This document shows positions 34,341 through 42,826 of a DNA stretch of 64,000 nucleotides, in pieces (the first letter of the stretch is position 1; each line of letters starts with the position of its first letter). The notes under the pieces were generated by a model that was not told the origin of the DNA, did no database searches, and was given only the letters and a program-made list of their open reading frames with translations. The DNA is from Streptomyces sp. NBC_00461 (GTDB lineage: Bacteria; Actinomycetota; Actinomycetes; Streptomycetales; Streptomycetaceae). The stretch spans positions 4,559,001-4,623,000 of the forward strand of contig NZ_CP107902.1 of assembly GCF_036013935.1 (NCBI RefSeq), in the 5' to 3' direction. The translations under genes and the position numbers were made by a program.

Positions 34341-35670
34341 GGTGGGAGCGTACGCGACGCCGGTACGACTGGATCGCGGCCGTGTAGACGTCCGCCGTCG
34401 CGGCGGCCGCGGTGTCCCAGCCGAAGGACTGCGCGTGCCGGGCGGCGGCCTCCCCCATACGGGACGCGAGCGTCGGCTCGTCAGCGAAATCGCTCAGCAC
34501 GCGCGCGTAGTCGGCGGGATTGTGGCCCCGTACGAGGAAACCGGTGTGTCCGTCGCGCACGGCCACCGGGAGGCCGCCCACCGCCGCCGCGAGCACCGGA
34601 GTGCCGGCTGCCTGTGCCTCGATGGCGACCAGGCCGAAGGACTCGCTGTAGGACGGCATGACGAGCACCGAGGCGGCGCGGAACCAGTCCGCGAGCTGGT
34701 CCTGGCCGACGGGCGGGCGGAAGCGGACCACGTCCGCGATGCCCAGGCGGGCGGCGAGCTTCTGCAGGCCCTCGGGCTTGGCAAGGCCGCTGCCGCTGGG
34801 GCCGCCGACGATCGGGACGACGATGCGGGAGCGCAGGTCGGGGCGCTCGTCGAGGAGGACGGCGATCGCGCGCAGGAGGATGTCCGGGGCCTTCAGGGGC
34901 TGGATGCGGCCCGCGAAGAGCGGGACGAGCGCGTCCTGCGGGAGACCCAGGCGGGCGCGGGCTGCCGCGCGGCCGTCCGCGGGGCGGAAGCGGTCGAGGT
35001 TGACGCCGGGGTGGACGACGGCGACCTTGCCGGGGTCGGCGGAGTAGTGCCGTACGAGTTCGTCGGCCTCCTCCGCGGTGTTCGCGATGAGGCGGTCGGC
35101 CGCCTCGACGATCTGGGTCTCGCCGATGACCCGGGCGGCGGGCTCGGGGGTGTCGCCGTCGGCCAGGTTGGCATTCTTGACCTTGGCCATGGTGTGCATG
35201 GCGTGCACCAGGGGGGCGCCCCAGCGCTGGGCGGCGAGCCAGCCGACGTGGCCGGAGAGCCAGTAGTGCGAGTGGACGAGGTCGTAGTAGCCGGGGCGGT
35301 GGCCGGCCCAGGCCTGCATCACGCCGTGCGTGAAGGCGCACATCTGCGCCGGGAGCTCCTCCTTGGCGAGGCCCTCGTAAGGGCCCGCGTCCACGTGGCG
35401 GACCAGGACGCCGGGGGCGAGTTCGACGGTCGGGGGGAGGGACGCCGTGGTGGCGCGGGTGAAGATCTCCACCTCGATGTTGATCGCGGCGAGGCGTTGG
35501 GCGAGTTCCACGATGTAGACGTTCATGCCGCCGGCGTCGCCCGTACCGGGCTGGTGCAGCGGTGAGGTGTGCACGGAGAGCATGGCGACGCGCCGGGGGC
35601 GGCGGTGGAGTCGCAGTCGCGGGGGTGCCGGTTGGGAGCGACGCCCGAGCCTGCTGCCGTACTGGCTCAC
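34333..35670 (-). CDS. mshA: MshA, D-inositol-3-phosphate glycosyltransferase (mycothiol synthesis)
   Basis: A 445-aa GT4 (GT-B fold) enzyme. It transfers GlcNAc from UDP-GlcNAc to inositol-3-phosphate, the first step to mycothiol. N-terminal [22 protein letters not shown] and [14 protein letters not shown] bind the acceptor. [15 protein letters not shown] and [14 protein letters not shown] bind the donor (the E-x7-E region). GTG 35670 (VSQYGSRLG) has AAGGAGGAA upstream. Residues 2-25 are Arg-rich and variable. It overlaps the YbjN gene, and upstream lies the 59-bp repeat region. Confidence 0.95.
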   Translation of the reverse strand: MSQYGSRLGRRSQPAPPRLRLHRRPRRVAMLSVHTSPLHQPGTGDAGGMNVYIVELAQRLAAINIEVEIFTRATTASLPPTVELAPGVLVRHVDAGPYEGLAKEELPAQMCAFTHGVMQAWAGHRPGYYDLVHSHYWLSGHVGWLAAQRWGAPLVHAMHTMAKVKNANLADGDTPEPAARVIGETQIVEAADRLIANTAEEADELVRHYSADPGKVAVVHPGVNLDRFRPADGRAAARARLGLPQDALVPLFAGRIQPLKAPDILLRAIAVLLDERPDLRSRIVVPIVGGPSGSGLAKPEGLQKLAARLGIADVVRFRPPVGQDQLADWFRAASVLVMPSYSESFGLVAIEAQAAGTPVLAAAVGGLPVAVRDGHTGFLVRGHNPADYARVLSDFADEPTLASRMGEAAARHAQSFGWDTAAAATADVYTAAIQSYRRRVRSHHG

Positions 35671-35819
35671 GTGGCGTTCCTCCTTGTGCGGGCATGCCTG
35701 GGGGAGGGTGTGGGGCGCCCTCCACGGGGGTGCAACATCGGAGGGGCAGGTTCCCATTCCGGGCGGGGTGAATTTTGCCGAGGCATTACCGGGTATCGCT
35801 CAACCGTTCGAGGCCTGGA

Positions 35820-36055
35820 TGCGTGGGGTGCCCGCGGCCGTCTGTGGGGGTGCGCGTTGCGCTTCTTCGTTGCGGTTGACAGTGGGAAGCCTGCGGCGGC
35901 CTGTGGGGGTGCGCGTCGCGCTTCTTCGTTGTGGTTGACAGTGGGGTGCCCGCGGCGGTCAGTGGGGGTGCCCGTTGCGCTTCTTCGTTGTGGTTGACAG
36001 TGGGATGCCTGCGGCGGCCTGTGGCGGTCTGTAGGGGTGCGCGTTGCGCGTCGGG
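35820..36055. repeat. 59-bp tandem repeats upstream of mshA
   Basis: Three near-identical units of 59 bp, in phase at 35844, 35903 and 35962, plus partial units at both ends. Each contains GCGCTTCTTCGTTG, then GGTTGACAGTGGG and CTGCGGCGG. A small insertion (10 bp) shifts the last partial copy. All lie in the 550-bp gap between mshA and the methyltransferase gene. Reading frames through them give low-complexity nonsense, so they are not coding. Each unit holds a TTGACA hexamer but no good -10 at the right distance. Confidence 0.8.
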
Positions 36056-36220
36056 GTTTGTTGGGGGTCGGGGCCGCGCCGGGGGGTGTCCGTCCTCGGT
36101 CGGGCGGTCGCTGTTTCTTGGGGCGGTTGCCGGTGATGGACGCCCGACGCTGCGGGCGGGCACCCCCCGGCACGTCCCCTGCTCGCCGTTGCGCCCGTGC
36201 GGCCGCCTAGTCTCGTATTC

Positions 36221-37015
36221 ATGACAGCCCGCGCCTCGCACCGCCCCGTGGGGACAGTCACGCGCGGAACCACCAATCCCAATCGGCTACGGCGTATGGA
36301 TCGGTGGATCGCCGCCGTGCAGGGGGCTGAGTTGCGGCGGGCGGTCGATCCCGTCGCCGTCGATCTGGGGTACGGGGCGGCGCCCTGGACGGCCGTGGAG
36401 TTGCTGGGGCGGCTGCGTGGCGTTGCGCCGGGGGTGCGGGTGGTCGGGGTGGAGATCGAACCGGTGCGGGTCGCGGCCGCCAAGCCGTATGAGCGGGATG
36501 GGCTCGTGTTTCTGCACGGTGGGTTCGAGATTCCTGTTGCCGGGCGGCCGGTGCTGGTTCGGGCCGCCAATGTGTTGCGGCAGTACGAGGAGGCCGAGGT
36601 CGCCGGTGTGTGGGAGCGGCTGTGTGCGCGCCTCGCCCCGGGTGGGCTGTTGGTCGAGGGGACCTGTGACGAGGTGGGGCGGCGGCATGTGTGGGTCGCG
36701 CTTGGGCCGGAAGGGCCGCGGACGGTTACGTTCGCCACTCGGCTCGGCTCCCTGGAACGGCCCTCCGACCTCGCCGAGCGTCTCCCCAAGGCGCTGATCC
36801 ACCGCAACGTTCCCGGCGAACCGGTGCACGCCTTTCTGCGCGACTTCGACCGCGCCTGGTCCGCCGCCGCGCCCTACGCCTCCTACGGCGCCCGTCAGCG
36901 ATGGATCCGTGCGGTGCGGGATCTGACGGCCGACTGGCCGGTGACGGACGGGGCCGAGCGGTGGCGGCAGGGTGAAGTGACGGTGGCCTGGGAGGCGTTG
37001 GCGCCCCGGAGTTGA
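36221..37015 (+). CDS. class I SAM-dependent methyltransferase-like protein
   Basis: 264 aa. A Rossmann-type methyltransferase core: VAVDLGYGAAPWTAVELL (motif I, about residues 46-63), VVGVEIEPVRV (acidic motif II) and LAPGGLLVEGTCDE (motif III). VLRQYEEAEVAGVWERL resembles many uncharacterised Streptomyces methyltransferases. The substrate is unknown. ATG 36221 (MTARASHR). It is preceded by the tandem-repeat region and followed by a structured leader of the hydrolase gene. Confidence 0.75.
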   Translation: MTARASHRPVGTVTRGTTNPNRLRRMDRWIAAVQGAELRRAVDPVAVDLGYGAAPWTAVELLGRLRGVAPGVRVVGVEIEPVRVAAAKPYERDGLVFLHGGFEIPVAGRPVLVRAANVLRQYEEAEVAGVWERLCARLAPGGLLVEGTCDEVGRRHVWVALGPEGPRTVTFATRLGSLERPSDLAERLPKALIHRNVPGEPVHAFLRDFDRAWSAAAPYASYGARQRWIRAVRDLTADWPVTDGAERWRQGEVTVAWEALAPRS

Positions 37016-37025
37016 GTGCCGGGCG

Positions 37026-37085
37026 CTGTGTGACCTGCGGGGAACGATCTCCGCGAATTGTTCGTCACACAGGCTGGAGATCGTT
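37026..37085 (+). promoter_or_regulatory. interleaved double inverted repeat (pseudoknot-like) upstream of the NlpC/P60 gene
   Basis: Two inverted repeats are interlaced. CTGTGTGAC (37026-37034) pairs with GTCACACAG (37064-37072). AACGATCTCC (37043-37052) pairs with GGAGATCGTT (37076-37085). As RNA this would be an H-type pseudoknot, about 100 nt before the ATG of the hydrolase gene. As DNA it could be two overlapping operators. It does not match the c-di-AMP riboswitch sequence that precedes other Streptomyces wall hydrolases. Confidence 0.5.
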
Positions 37086-37189
37086 GTGGGGGGAAAGGGG
37101 AGTCTGACTGCCTCTGTCGTTTTGTGGGGTGGCGTGGCACGATCCGTAAGTTACTGACGGTAAATCAGTTTTGGTTTGGGGGAAGCCGT

Positions 37190-38257
37190 ATGGGCACGGG
37201 CAGGCGCGGACTGGTCGCGACGGCAGTGACAGTGGTCTGCGCGGTCACGGTGCTGGCCGCACCGGGCACGGCGTTCGCCAGCCCCGAACCAAGGCCTTCC
37301 GCTTCCTCGACTCCCCTGGCGGACACGGGCCTGGAGGCCGTCCGCGAGAAGCTCGACACGCTCTACCACGACGCGGCGGTCGCCACGGACTCGTACAACG
37401 CGGCCCAGGAGAAGGCCCAGCAGCAGTCCGCCGCGATCGTCGACCTGGCGGAGAAGATCGTCACGGGCCAGAAGAAGCTGGCCGAGTTGAAGAAGCGGGC
37501 CGGTTCCGCGGCCGCCGCCCAGTACCGGAACGGCGGACTGCCGGACGAGGCCCAGCTGCTGCTCAGCAATGATCCGCAGGAGTTCCTCGACGGGGCGGGG
37601 CGGGTGCTGCAGGGGCAGCGCGCGACCAAGGGCCTGATCGCGGAAATGACCCGCACCCAGCAGGACTTGGAGCAGTACGCCGCGGACGCCTCCACCCAGT
37701 GGAAGAAGCTGGAGGCGAACCGCAAGGCGAAGGACTCCGCCCGCAAGAAGATCAAGAAGCAGATCGCGGCCGCCGAGAAGCTTGAGAACCGGCTGAAGAA
37801 GGTCGAGAAGGAGCGGCTCGCCAAGCTGGAGCAGGAGGCCGCCCTCAAGGCGCAGACCACCTGGCTCGACTCCGGGATTCTGGATGAAATCAGCGGCAAG
37901 GCGTCCGCGCAGGGCAAGAAGGCGGTCGGCTTCGCCACGGCCCAGATCGGAAAGCCGTACGAATGGGGCGCCGAGGGCCCGGACACGTACGACTGCTCGG
38001 GGCTGACCTCACAGGCCTGGGCCGACGCCGGCCACGCCATTCCACGTACCTCGCAGGAGCAGTGGAAGCAGCTGAAGCACATCGACATCAAGGACATGCG
38101 GCCCGGCGACCTGATCATCTATTTCGACGACGCCAGCCATGTCGGGATGTACCTCGGCGACGGCGCGATCGTGCACGCCCCGCGCCCCGGACGGACGGTG
38201 ACGATCACGGGCGCGGGATCGATGCCGATCCTCGGAGTGGTGCGACCGGACGCGTAG
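37190..38257 (+). CDS. secreted NlpC/P60 peptidoglycan endopeptidase with coiled coil
   Basis: 355 aa. A Sec signal (residues 1-29, cleavage near AFA-SP) is followed by a long Lys/Ala/Glu/Gln-rich coiled coil (about 45-230). The NlpC/P60 domain follows: GKPYEWGAEGPDTYDCSGLTS with catalytic Cys, the His in DDASHVGMYLGD, and a polar third residue in IVHAPRPG. It should cut D-Glu-mDAP or related bonds in peptidoglycan. The coiled coil is probably an autoinhibitory or FtsEX-type interaction region, as in RipC-like enzymes. ATG 37190. The receiver-phosphatase gene is downstream on the same strand. Confidence 0.93.
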   Translation: MGTGRRGLVATAVTVVCAVTVLAAPGTAFASPEPRPSASSTPLADTGLEAVREKLDTLYHDAAVATDSYNAAQEKAQQQSAAIVDLAEKIVTGQKKLAELKKRAGSAAAAQYRNGGLPDEAQLLLSNDPQEFLDGAGRVLQGQRATKGLIAEMTRTQQDLEQYAADASTQWKKLEANRKAKDSARKKIKKQIAAAEKLENRLKKVEKERLAKLEQEAALKAQTTWLDSGILDEISGKASAQGKKAVGFATAQIGKPYEWGAEGPDTYDCSGLTSQAWADAGHAIPRTSQEQWKQLKHIDIKDMRPGDLIIYFDDASHVGMYLGDGAIVHAPRPGRTVTITGAGSMPILGVVRPDA

Positions 38258-38536
38258 AAAAGGGTGGTTCGGGCGGATGTGTGAGAGGCCTGTCACGTGA
38301 CCCACGGCACGTGGAACTCCCCGGCAAACGCAGGGCGGACGTGACGTTCGTCATTCCTGCCTCAGGCCCCTCCTGTCCAACTGCGGTACGGATCGCGGCA
38401 TATGACGCTGGCGCCTCTCCAAGCAGCGTGTCTCACGCCATTCCTTTACGGCACCGCCACCCGCTATGGTCCCCGTCGGTGGATCGAGATCTCTCGCCCC
38501 ACCGTGCCCTCGGGGGGAGGGAAGGAACTCAAGACG

Positions 38537-39841
38537 ATGCCCGTACCCATACCGCGGCAGCGAGCGATCCCGGCCGTGGAGAGTGGTCAGGCGCAAGCCG
38601 CGCAACGAGGCGGCCCCTCAACGGACCAGACCCCGCACAAGGAAGCCACGGTCGACAACCACGCCGCCACCACCAACCTGACGCTGCTGCTGATCGAGGA
38701 CGATCCCGGCGGCGCCACGGTCATACCCGAACTGCAGGACTCGGCCGGCCGGCCGATCCGCGTCCGTACGGCCCGCAACCTCACCGAGGCCGCGCGGCTG
38801 CTGACCGACGACGTCCACTGCATCCTGCTGGACCTCGCGCTGCCGGCCCCGGGGCGCGGCGGTGACGACGAGGAGCTCGCCGTGCTGCGGCATGTGCTGG
38901 AGCTCGCGCCCCGGCACGCCGTCCTCGCGCTCACCGCGTCCGGTGACGCCGAACGCGGCGCCGAAGCGGTGCGCGTCGGCGCCCAGGACTACCTTTTCCG
39001 GGATGAACTGGACGGCCGGCTGCTGAGCCGGGCGATCCGCTACGCCGTCGAGAGGAAACGTTCCGACACGGCCGAGCGACGGCTGGCCGAGGGGCGGGTT
39101 CGCGCGCAGGAGAACCGCCGCCTGGAGCGGGGGCTGCTGCCCACGCCGCTGCTGGAGGGGTCGTCGCTGCGGTTCGCCGCGCGGTATCGGCCGGGGCGGT
39201 CCCGGGCGCTGCTCGGCGGTGACTTCTACGACGTCGTCCGCACCCCGGACGGCACCGTGCACGCCATGATCGGTGACGTCTGCGGGCACGGCCCGGACGA
39301 GGCGGCGCTCGGCGTGGAGCTGCGCATCGCCTGGCGGGCCCTGACGCTGGCGGGCCTGTGCGGCGACGAGCTGTTGGGCACCCTGCAGCAGGTACTGGAG
39401 CACGAACGGTCCGACGAGGAGATCTTCGCGACCCTGTGCACGGTGGACATCTCCCCGGACGGCCGCCGCGCCGGGCTGTGCCTGGCCGGGCACCCGTCCC
39501 CGCTGATCGCCCGCCCGGGCCGGACGGCCCAGCTGCTGCCGTACGACAACAACGGGCCCGCCCTCGGGCTGCTGCCGGGCGCCCGCTGGCCGCGGATGCA
39601 GGTGGAGCTGGGCCGGGAGTGGAGCCTGATGCTCTACACCGACGGGCTGATCGAGGGCCGGATCGGTGAGGGGCTGGAGCGGCTCGGTCAGGACGGCATG
39701 GTGGAGATGGTGCGGCGGCAGCTGGCCGCCGGCCTGCGGGGCGAGGAGCTGCTGCGGGCCGCTGTGAACGAGGTGCGTGAGCTCAATGGGGGCGAGCTGA
39801 CGGATGACGTCGCGGTGTTGCTGCTGGACCGCGGGGTCTGA
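38537..39841 (+). CDS. response-regulator receiver - PP2C (SpoIIE) phosphatase fusion
   Basis: 434 aa. Residues 1-50 form a basic/Pro tail. A receiver domain follows (LTLLLIEDDPGG, phospho-Asp in CILLDLALPAP). Its usual Lys is replaced: DYLFRDEL has Arg in that position. A short coiled linker leads to the PP2C/SpoIIE domain, with GGDFYDVV and MIGDVCGHGPDEA (metal-binding Asp) and TDGLIEGR and LTDDVAVLLL near the end. It should dephosphorylate an anti-anti-sigma factor, which is not encoded nearby. ATG 38537 has GAAGGA at 10 nt. Confidence 0.88.
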   Translation: MPVPIPRQRAIPAVESGQAQAAQRGGPSTDQTPHKEATVDNHAATTNLTLLLIEDDPGGATVIPELQDSAGRPIRVRTARNLTEAARLLTDDVHCILLDLALPAPGRGGDDEELAVLRHVLELAPRHAVLALTASGDAERGAEAVRVGAQDYLFRDELDGRLLSRAIRYAVERKRSDTAERRLAEGRVRAQENRRLERGLLPTPLLEGSSLRFAARYRPGRSRALLGGDFYDVVRTPDGTVHAMIGDVCGHGPDEAALGVELRIAWRALTLAGLCGDELLGTLQQVLEHERSDEEIFATLCTVDISPDGRRAGLCLAGHPSPLIARPGRTAQLLPYDNNGPALGLLPGARWPRMQVELGREWSLMLYTDGLIEGRIGEGLERLGQDGMVEMVRRQLAAGLRGEELLRAAVNEVRELNGGELTDDVAVLLLDRGV

Positions 39842-39965
39842 GCGAGTGGACTGAGAGGGAGTCTGGGGTGGGGAGTCTGAGGTGGGGAGTCTGAGGGGCT
39901 GAGCGGGGACTCGCGCCTTCGGGGCCCTTCGGGCGCCTCGGGGTCTTTCGGGCTCCCCGCGGGGA

Positions 39966-40316
39966 TCAGCGTCCGCCGTTGTACGGGCCGTATGGGCCGT
40001 CGCTGCTCGAACCACGGCGGCTTCTGCCGCCGCCCGGGAGGCCTCGTAGGGCCGGGCGCACGTCGACCATGTAGACGATGGTGGCGACGAGGCCGATGAC
40101 CGGCAGGAACGACAGGATGTTGAAGATCAGGTTCACCACGAAGGCGAGCCCCAGGATGATCAGCCAGAAGGGCTTGGTCTTCTTGTCGGCCGCGCGGTAG
40201 GCGTCCTCACGACGCGTGGCGGCGTCGATCAGCGCGAAGCCGCTGAAAAGGATCAGGGCCATGCTCAGCAGCCACATGAACCCTGCGAACCCCTGCATCA
40301 GCACTACGTCCACCAC
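39966..40316 (-). CDS. DUF2516 small membrane protein
   Basis: 116 aa with three hydrophobic segments (GFMWLLSMALILFSGFALID; PFWLIILGLAFVVNLIFNIL; LPVIGLVATIVYMVDV) and a Gly/Ser/Arg tail. It matches the DUF2516 family, which has no known function. It is the likely end of an operon with the HBHA-like gene (113 bp between, with a terminator-like hairpin inside). Start GTG 40316 is uncertain; ATG 40298 lies inside. Confidence 0.7.
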   Translation of the reverse strand: MVDVVLMQGFAGFMWLLSMALILFSGFALIDAATRREDAYRAADKKTKPFWLIILGLAFVVNLIFNILSFLPVIGLVATIVYMVDVRPALRGLPGGGRSRRGSSSDGPYGPYNGGR

Positions 40317-40376
40317 CCGACTCGGCTTGTTCCTACGCGGTCACCGTACCCGTTACAACAAGTCGGCTACACGGAG

Positions 40377-40411
40377 AACGGGCCGGGCACCGTAGTAGTG
40401 CCCGACCCGTT
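40377..40411 (-). terminator. hairpin terminator after the HBHA-like gene
   Basis: AACGGGCCGGGCAC (40377-40390) pairs with GTGCCCGACCCGTT (40398-40411), 7-nt loop, with one mismatch. Confidence 0.75.
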
Positions 40412-40429
40412 ACCGATCACCCGTCCGTG

Positions 40430-41104
40430 TTACTTCGCGGGCGGCGTCGTCTTCTTGGCGGTGGTGGTCTTGCGAGGAGCCGGCGCCTTCTTGACGGCGG
40501 CGGGCTTCTTCGCCTGAGCGGGCTCGGCCTTGGCCTCGGCGGGCTTGGCCTCCTCCTTGACCTCGACGGGCTCGGCCTTGGGCTCGACGGCGACGGCGAG
40601 CTCCTCGATCTCCTCGGCGGCCTCGCCGCGCCAGGTCTTCACGGCCTGCTCACCGTGCTCGGCGACCTTCTCGTAGGTCTCGCGGGCCTTGACGGCGTAC
40701 TCGGCGGCCACGCCGACACCGCGCAGCGCGAAGTCCTGGGCCGACTCACCGAACTTCTTCAGGTCGGCGTCGATCGTGGAGCCGAGCTTCTTGATGTCAC
40801 CGTCGATGGTCGCGAGGAACTCGGTGACCTTGGTCTGGAGGGACTCCTGCGTCTCCTTGACGCGGGCCTGCGCCACCTTGGCACGGGCCTGCGCCTCCTT
40901 CGCACGAGCCTGGGCCTTCTCCTGGACGGCCTTCGGGTCGGTGCTGCGGACGGCCTCGAAACGGGCCGGGGCCTCGGCGCGCAGCTGCTCCACGATGCCG
41001 GGCACCTTCTTGGCCTGCTGAAGGGCCAGGTCGGCGGTGCCGGCGGCGAAGTAGAGCGGCGTCGGGTCGCTGAGGGTCTTGCGGAGGTCGTCGGTGATGG
41101 CCAT
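40430..41104 (-). CDS. HBHA-like, heparin-binding hemagglutinin-type protein
   Basis: 224 aa. An N-terminal amphipathic stretch (MAITDDLRKTLSDPTPLYFAAG) is followed by a long helical, coiled-coil domain (50-150; KAQARAKEAQARAKVAQARV). The C-terminal 60 residues are rich in Lys, Ala, Pro and Glu (KKAPAPRKTTTAKKTTPPAK). The layout is that of mycobacterial HBHA, whose Lys-rich tail binds polyanions and whose coil dimerises; in Streptomyces it is usually a cytosolic or membrane-associated protein of unknown role. ATG 41104 is 85 bp after the XRE gene, probably in one operon. Confidence 0.82.
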   Translation of the reverse strand: MAITDDLRKTLSDPTPLYFAAGTADLALQQAKKVPGIVEQLRAEAPARFEAVRSTDPKAVQEKAQARAKEAQARAKVAQARVKETQESLQTKVTEFLATIDGDIKKLGSTIDADLKKFGESAQDFALRGVGVAAEYAVKARETYEKVAEHGEQAVKTWRGEAAEEIEELAVAVEPKAEPVEVKEEAKPAEAKAEPAQAKKPAAVKKAPAPRKTTTAKKTTPPAK

Positions 41105-41189
41105 GGTGATGGTCCTCCCGGGTCGCTGTCAGCTGAGGGTTTTGGTTCCCGCGGTCGGTCGGTCGGCCGAGTGCACGTACTGCTCCTGG

Positions 41190-41879
41190 TCAGCCGGCCG
41201 TCTGCTGCGGGTCGTTCGGGTCGTGCGGTGCGGCATCGCTGCCGTCGGACGTGCGGGTGCGGCGCGCGGCGGACTTGCGTCCACCGGCCGTGCGGGTCTT
41301 GCGGGTTCGGCGCTCGCCGGTCTGCTCACCGGCACCCGTGGGGGCGCGGCGTATGGCGGTGTCGTCGCCGTCGACGTCATCGGGGTCATTGACGCCATCG
41401 ACGTCCTGGGCCTCGGTCGTGGCGGCCCGAGTCGCAGCCGTCCGAGTCGTACCCGGGCTGGGCTCGGTGGTCAGGACCACCTCGCCGGCCTCCGGGGCCA
41501 GGTCCGTCGCCTCGTCCGCCGTGCCGATCCCGAACCCGTTCTCCTTGCGGAAGGACTCGTAGATCTGGAGCAGCACCTGCTTCTGCCGCTCGTTCAGCGT
41601 GGGATCGGCGAGGATGACGGCGCGCGTCTCCACCTCGTCCCGGTCCCGCTCGGCGTCGAGGATGCCGGCGCGCACGTACAGCGTCTCGGCGGAGATCCGC
41701 AGCGCCTTGGCGACCTGCTGCAGCACCTCCGCGCTGGGCTTGCGCAGCCCGCGCTCGATCTGGCTCAGATACGGATTCGACACCCCGGCGGCATCAGCGA
41801 GCTGCCTGAGCGACAGCTGCGCGGTGCGCCGCTGCTCGCGCAGATACTCGCCAAGATTGCCGACGTTGAGCGATGCCAT
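41190..41879 (-). CDS. XRE family HTH regulator
   Basis: 229 aa. The N-terminal lambda-repressor-type HTH is clear: LGEYLREQRRTAQLSLRQLA, then AAGVSNPYLSQIERGLRKPS at about residues 9-48. A middle helical region with DPTLNERQKQVLLQIYESF, probably for dimerisation, is followed by an acidic and then Arg/Thr-rich disordered tail. ATG 41879 (MASLNVGN) is chosen. A 20-bp palindrome lies 30 nt upstream, so autoregulation is likely, with the downstream HBHA-like gene in the same regulon. Confidence 0.88.
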   Translation of the reverse strand: MASLNVGNLGEYLREQRRTAQLSLRQLADAAGVSNPYLSQIERGLRKPSAEVLQQVAKALRISAETLYVRAGILDAERDRDEVETRAVILADPTLNERQKQVLLQIYESFRKENGFGIGTADEATDLAPEAGEVVLTTEPSPGTTRTAATRAATTEAQDVDGVNDPDDVDGDDTAIRRAPTGAGEQTGERRTRKTRTAGGRKSAARRTRTSDGSDAAPHDPNDPQQTAG

Positions 41880-41909
41880 GCCCCCACCTTGCACCACCCT
41901 CGCTAACTA

Positions 41910-41929
41910 TTGCAAGCACCTGCTTGCAA
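41910..41929. promoter_or_regulatory. palindromic operator candidate upstream of the XRE regulator
   Basis: A perfect 9-2-9 palindrome, TTGCAAGCA-CC-TGCTTGCAA, centred about 40 nt before the XRE start codon. Size and symmetry suit a dimeric HTH protein. Confidence 0.6.
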
Positions 41930-41975
41930 AAGTGCGCCACGCCACTCGGACGGGTGCGTGTGACTGGGCGGGATA

Positions 41976-42004
41976 GGTGTCACCTGGGCGCGGTACCTGT
42001 CACC
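41976..42004 (-). repeat. left GGTGACA motif pair of a 2.7-kb cassette
   Basis: On the minus strand: GGTGACA, then 7 nt, GCGCCCAG and GGTGACACC. The inverted counterpart lies at 44620-44652. The arrangement resembles multiple terminal repeats of insertion sequences (the IS21 family uses such repeats), but no transposase is present. Confidence 0.45.
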
Positions 42005-42132
42005 AGTGACCGGCAGCCAGGTCGCGCGCGGGGTGCTTCGCGTCATGCCGTGGTGGGTTCTGGCGGGCAGCAGCGCCTGTGCGCCGCCTTCGATGGGGCA
42101 GCCAGGTCCGTCACATGCGGCGAAGAGCAGGG

Positions 42133-42721
42133 CTACCGCACAGGTCCGACTTTCAGCAGCGCGAGGGCGTTGTGAACGCCTTGGTCGAGGACGTCGTCAG
42201 CCAGCCTGGGGTCGGCCAGGGCGCGGGAGAGTTGGAGCGTCCCGAGCATCATGGCGAACACGCTGAGCGCCTGCGGGGCGGGCCGAGGGCGGGTTGTCGG
42301 GTGCCAAGCGGGCGGCGATGTCGTCGATGACGGCCAGTAGGCCCTCGGTGAACGCCTGCTTGGTCGCGTCCGCGCATCGTCCGATCTCGTCGAGCAGGGC
42401 GGCGGTCGGGCAGCCGTTCTCGGGATCGTCGCGGTGCTCGGCAGACAGGTACGCGCGGACGAACTGTTCGAGCCCGGCGCGGCCGGGCGCCAGCGCCCCA
42501 AGGTTCGCGTTCTGCGCGCCCAGCTGGTCGGCGACGGCGTTCGCAACGAGGTCCTCCTTGGAGGCGAAGTGGGCATAGAAGGCCCCGTTGGTCAGCCCCG
42601 CGTCCGCCATGAGCATTGAGACCCCGGAGCCATCGATGCCGTCCTTCTTGAACCGGCGGCCGGCCGCCTCGATGATCCGCTGCCGCGTCGCCTGCTTCTG
42701 GTCTTTCGCGTAGCGCGCCAC
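42133..42721 (-). pseudogene. TetR family repressor, frameshifted
   Basis: The N-terminal TetR HTH is intact: ATRQRIIEAAGRRFKKDGID, then SMLMADAGLTNGAFYAHFASK. The frame from GTG 42721 (SD GAGGAGGA) runs to AARLAPDNPP, then derails. A second frame continues with ALSVFAMMLGTLQLSRALAD and ends NALALLKVGPVR at 42133, which is the typical C-terminal part of this family. A frameshift in the G/C run near 42265-42290 separates them. It is either a disabled repressor or a sequencing error. Divergent from the SDR pair, with a perfect 32-bp palindrome between. Confidence 0.78.
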
Positions 42722-42781
42722 GCGATCCTCCTCCTCGCTCCGGCCGAGAGGCCGCTTGCCGCTCGCCCGCTCCTGTCCTAG

Positions 42782-42813
42782 AGTAATTGGATTACGATCG
42801 TAATCCAATTACT
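42782..42813. promoter_or_regulatory. perfect 32-bp palindromic operator
   Basis: The half-site AGTAATTGGATTACGA (42782-42797) is followed directly by its exact reverse complement. The palindrome has no spacer and spans the TetR/SDR divergent promoter region; it ends just before the SD of the SDR gene at 42814. It is AT-rich in a GC-rich genome and of the size expected for one or two TetR dimers. Confidence 0.85.
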
Positions 42814-42826
42814 GAGGAGGCCCACC

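Noticed and set aside
35820..36055. CRISPR array
   Set aside because: Units are contiguous and near-identical with no unique spacers, and no cas genes are present.
37026..37085. c-di-AMP (ydaO-type) riboswitch
   Set aside because: Position fits, but the conserved sequence blocks of that riboswitch are absent.
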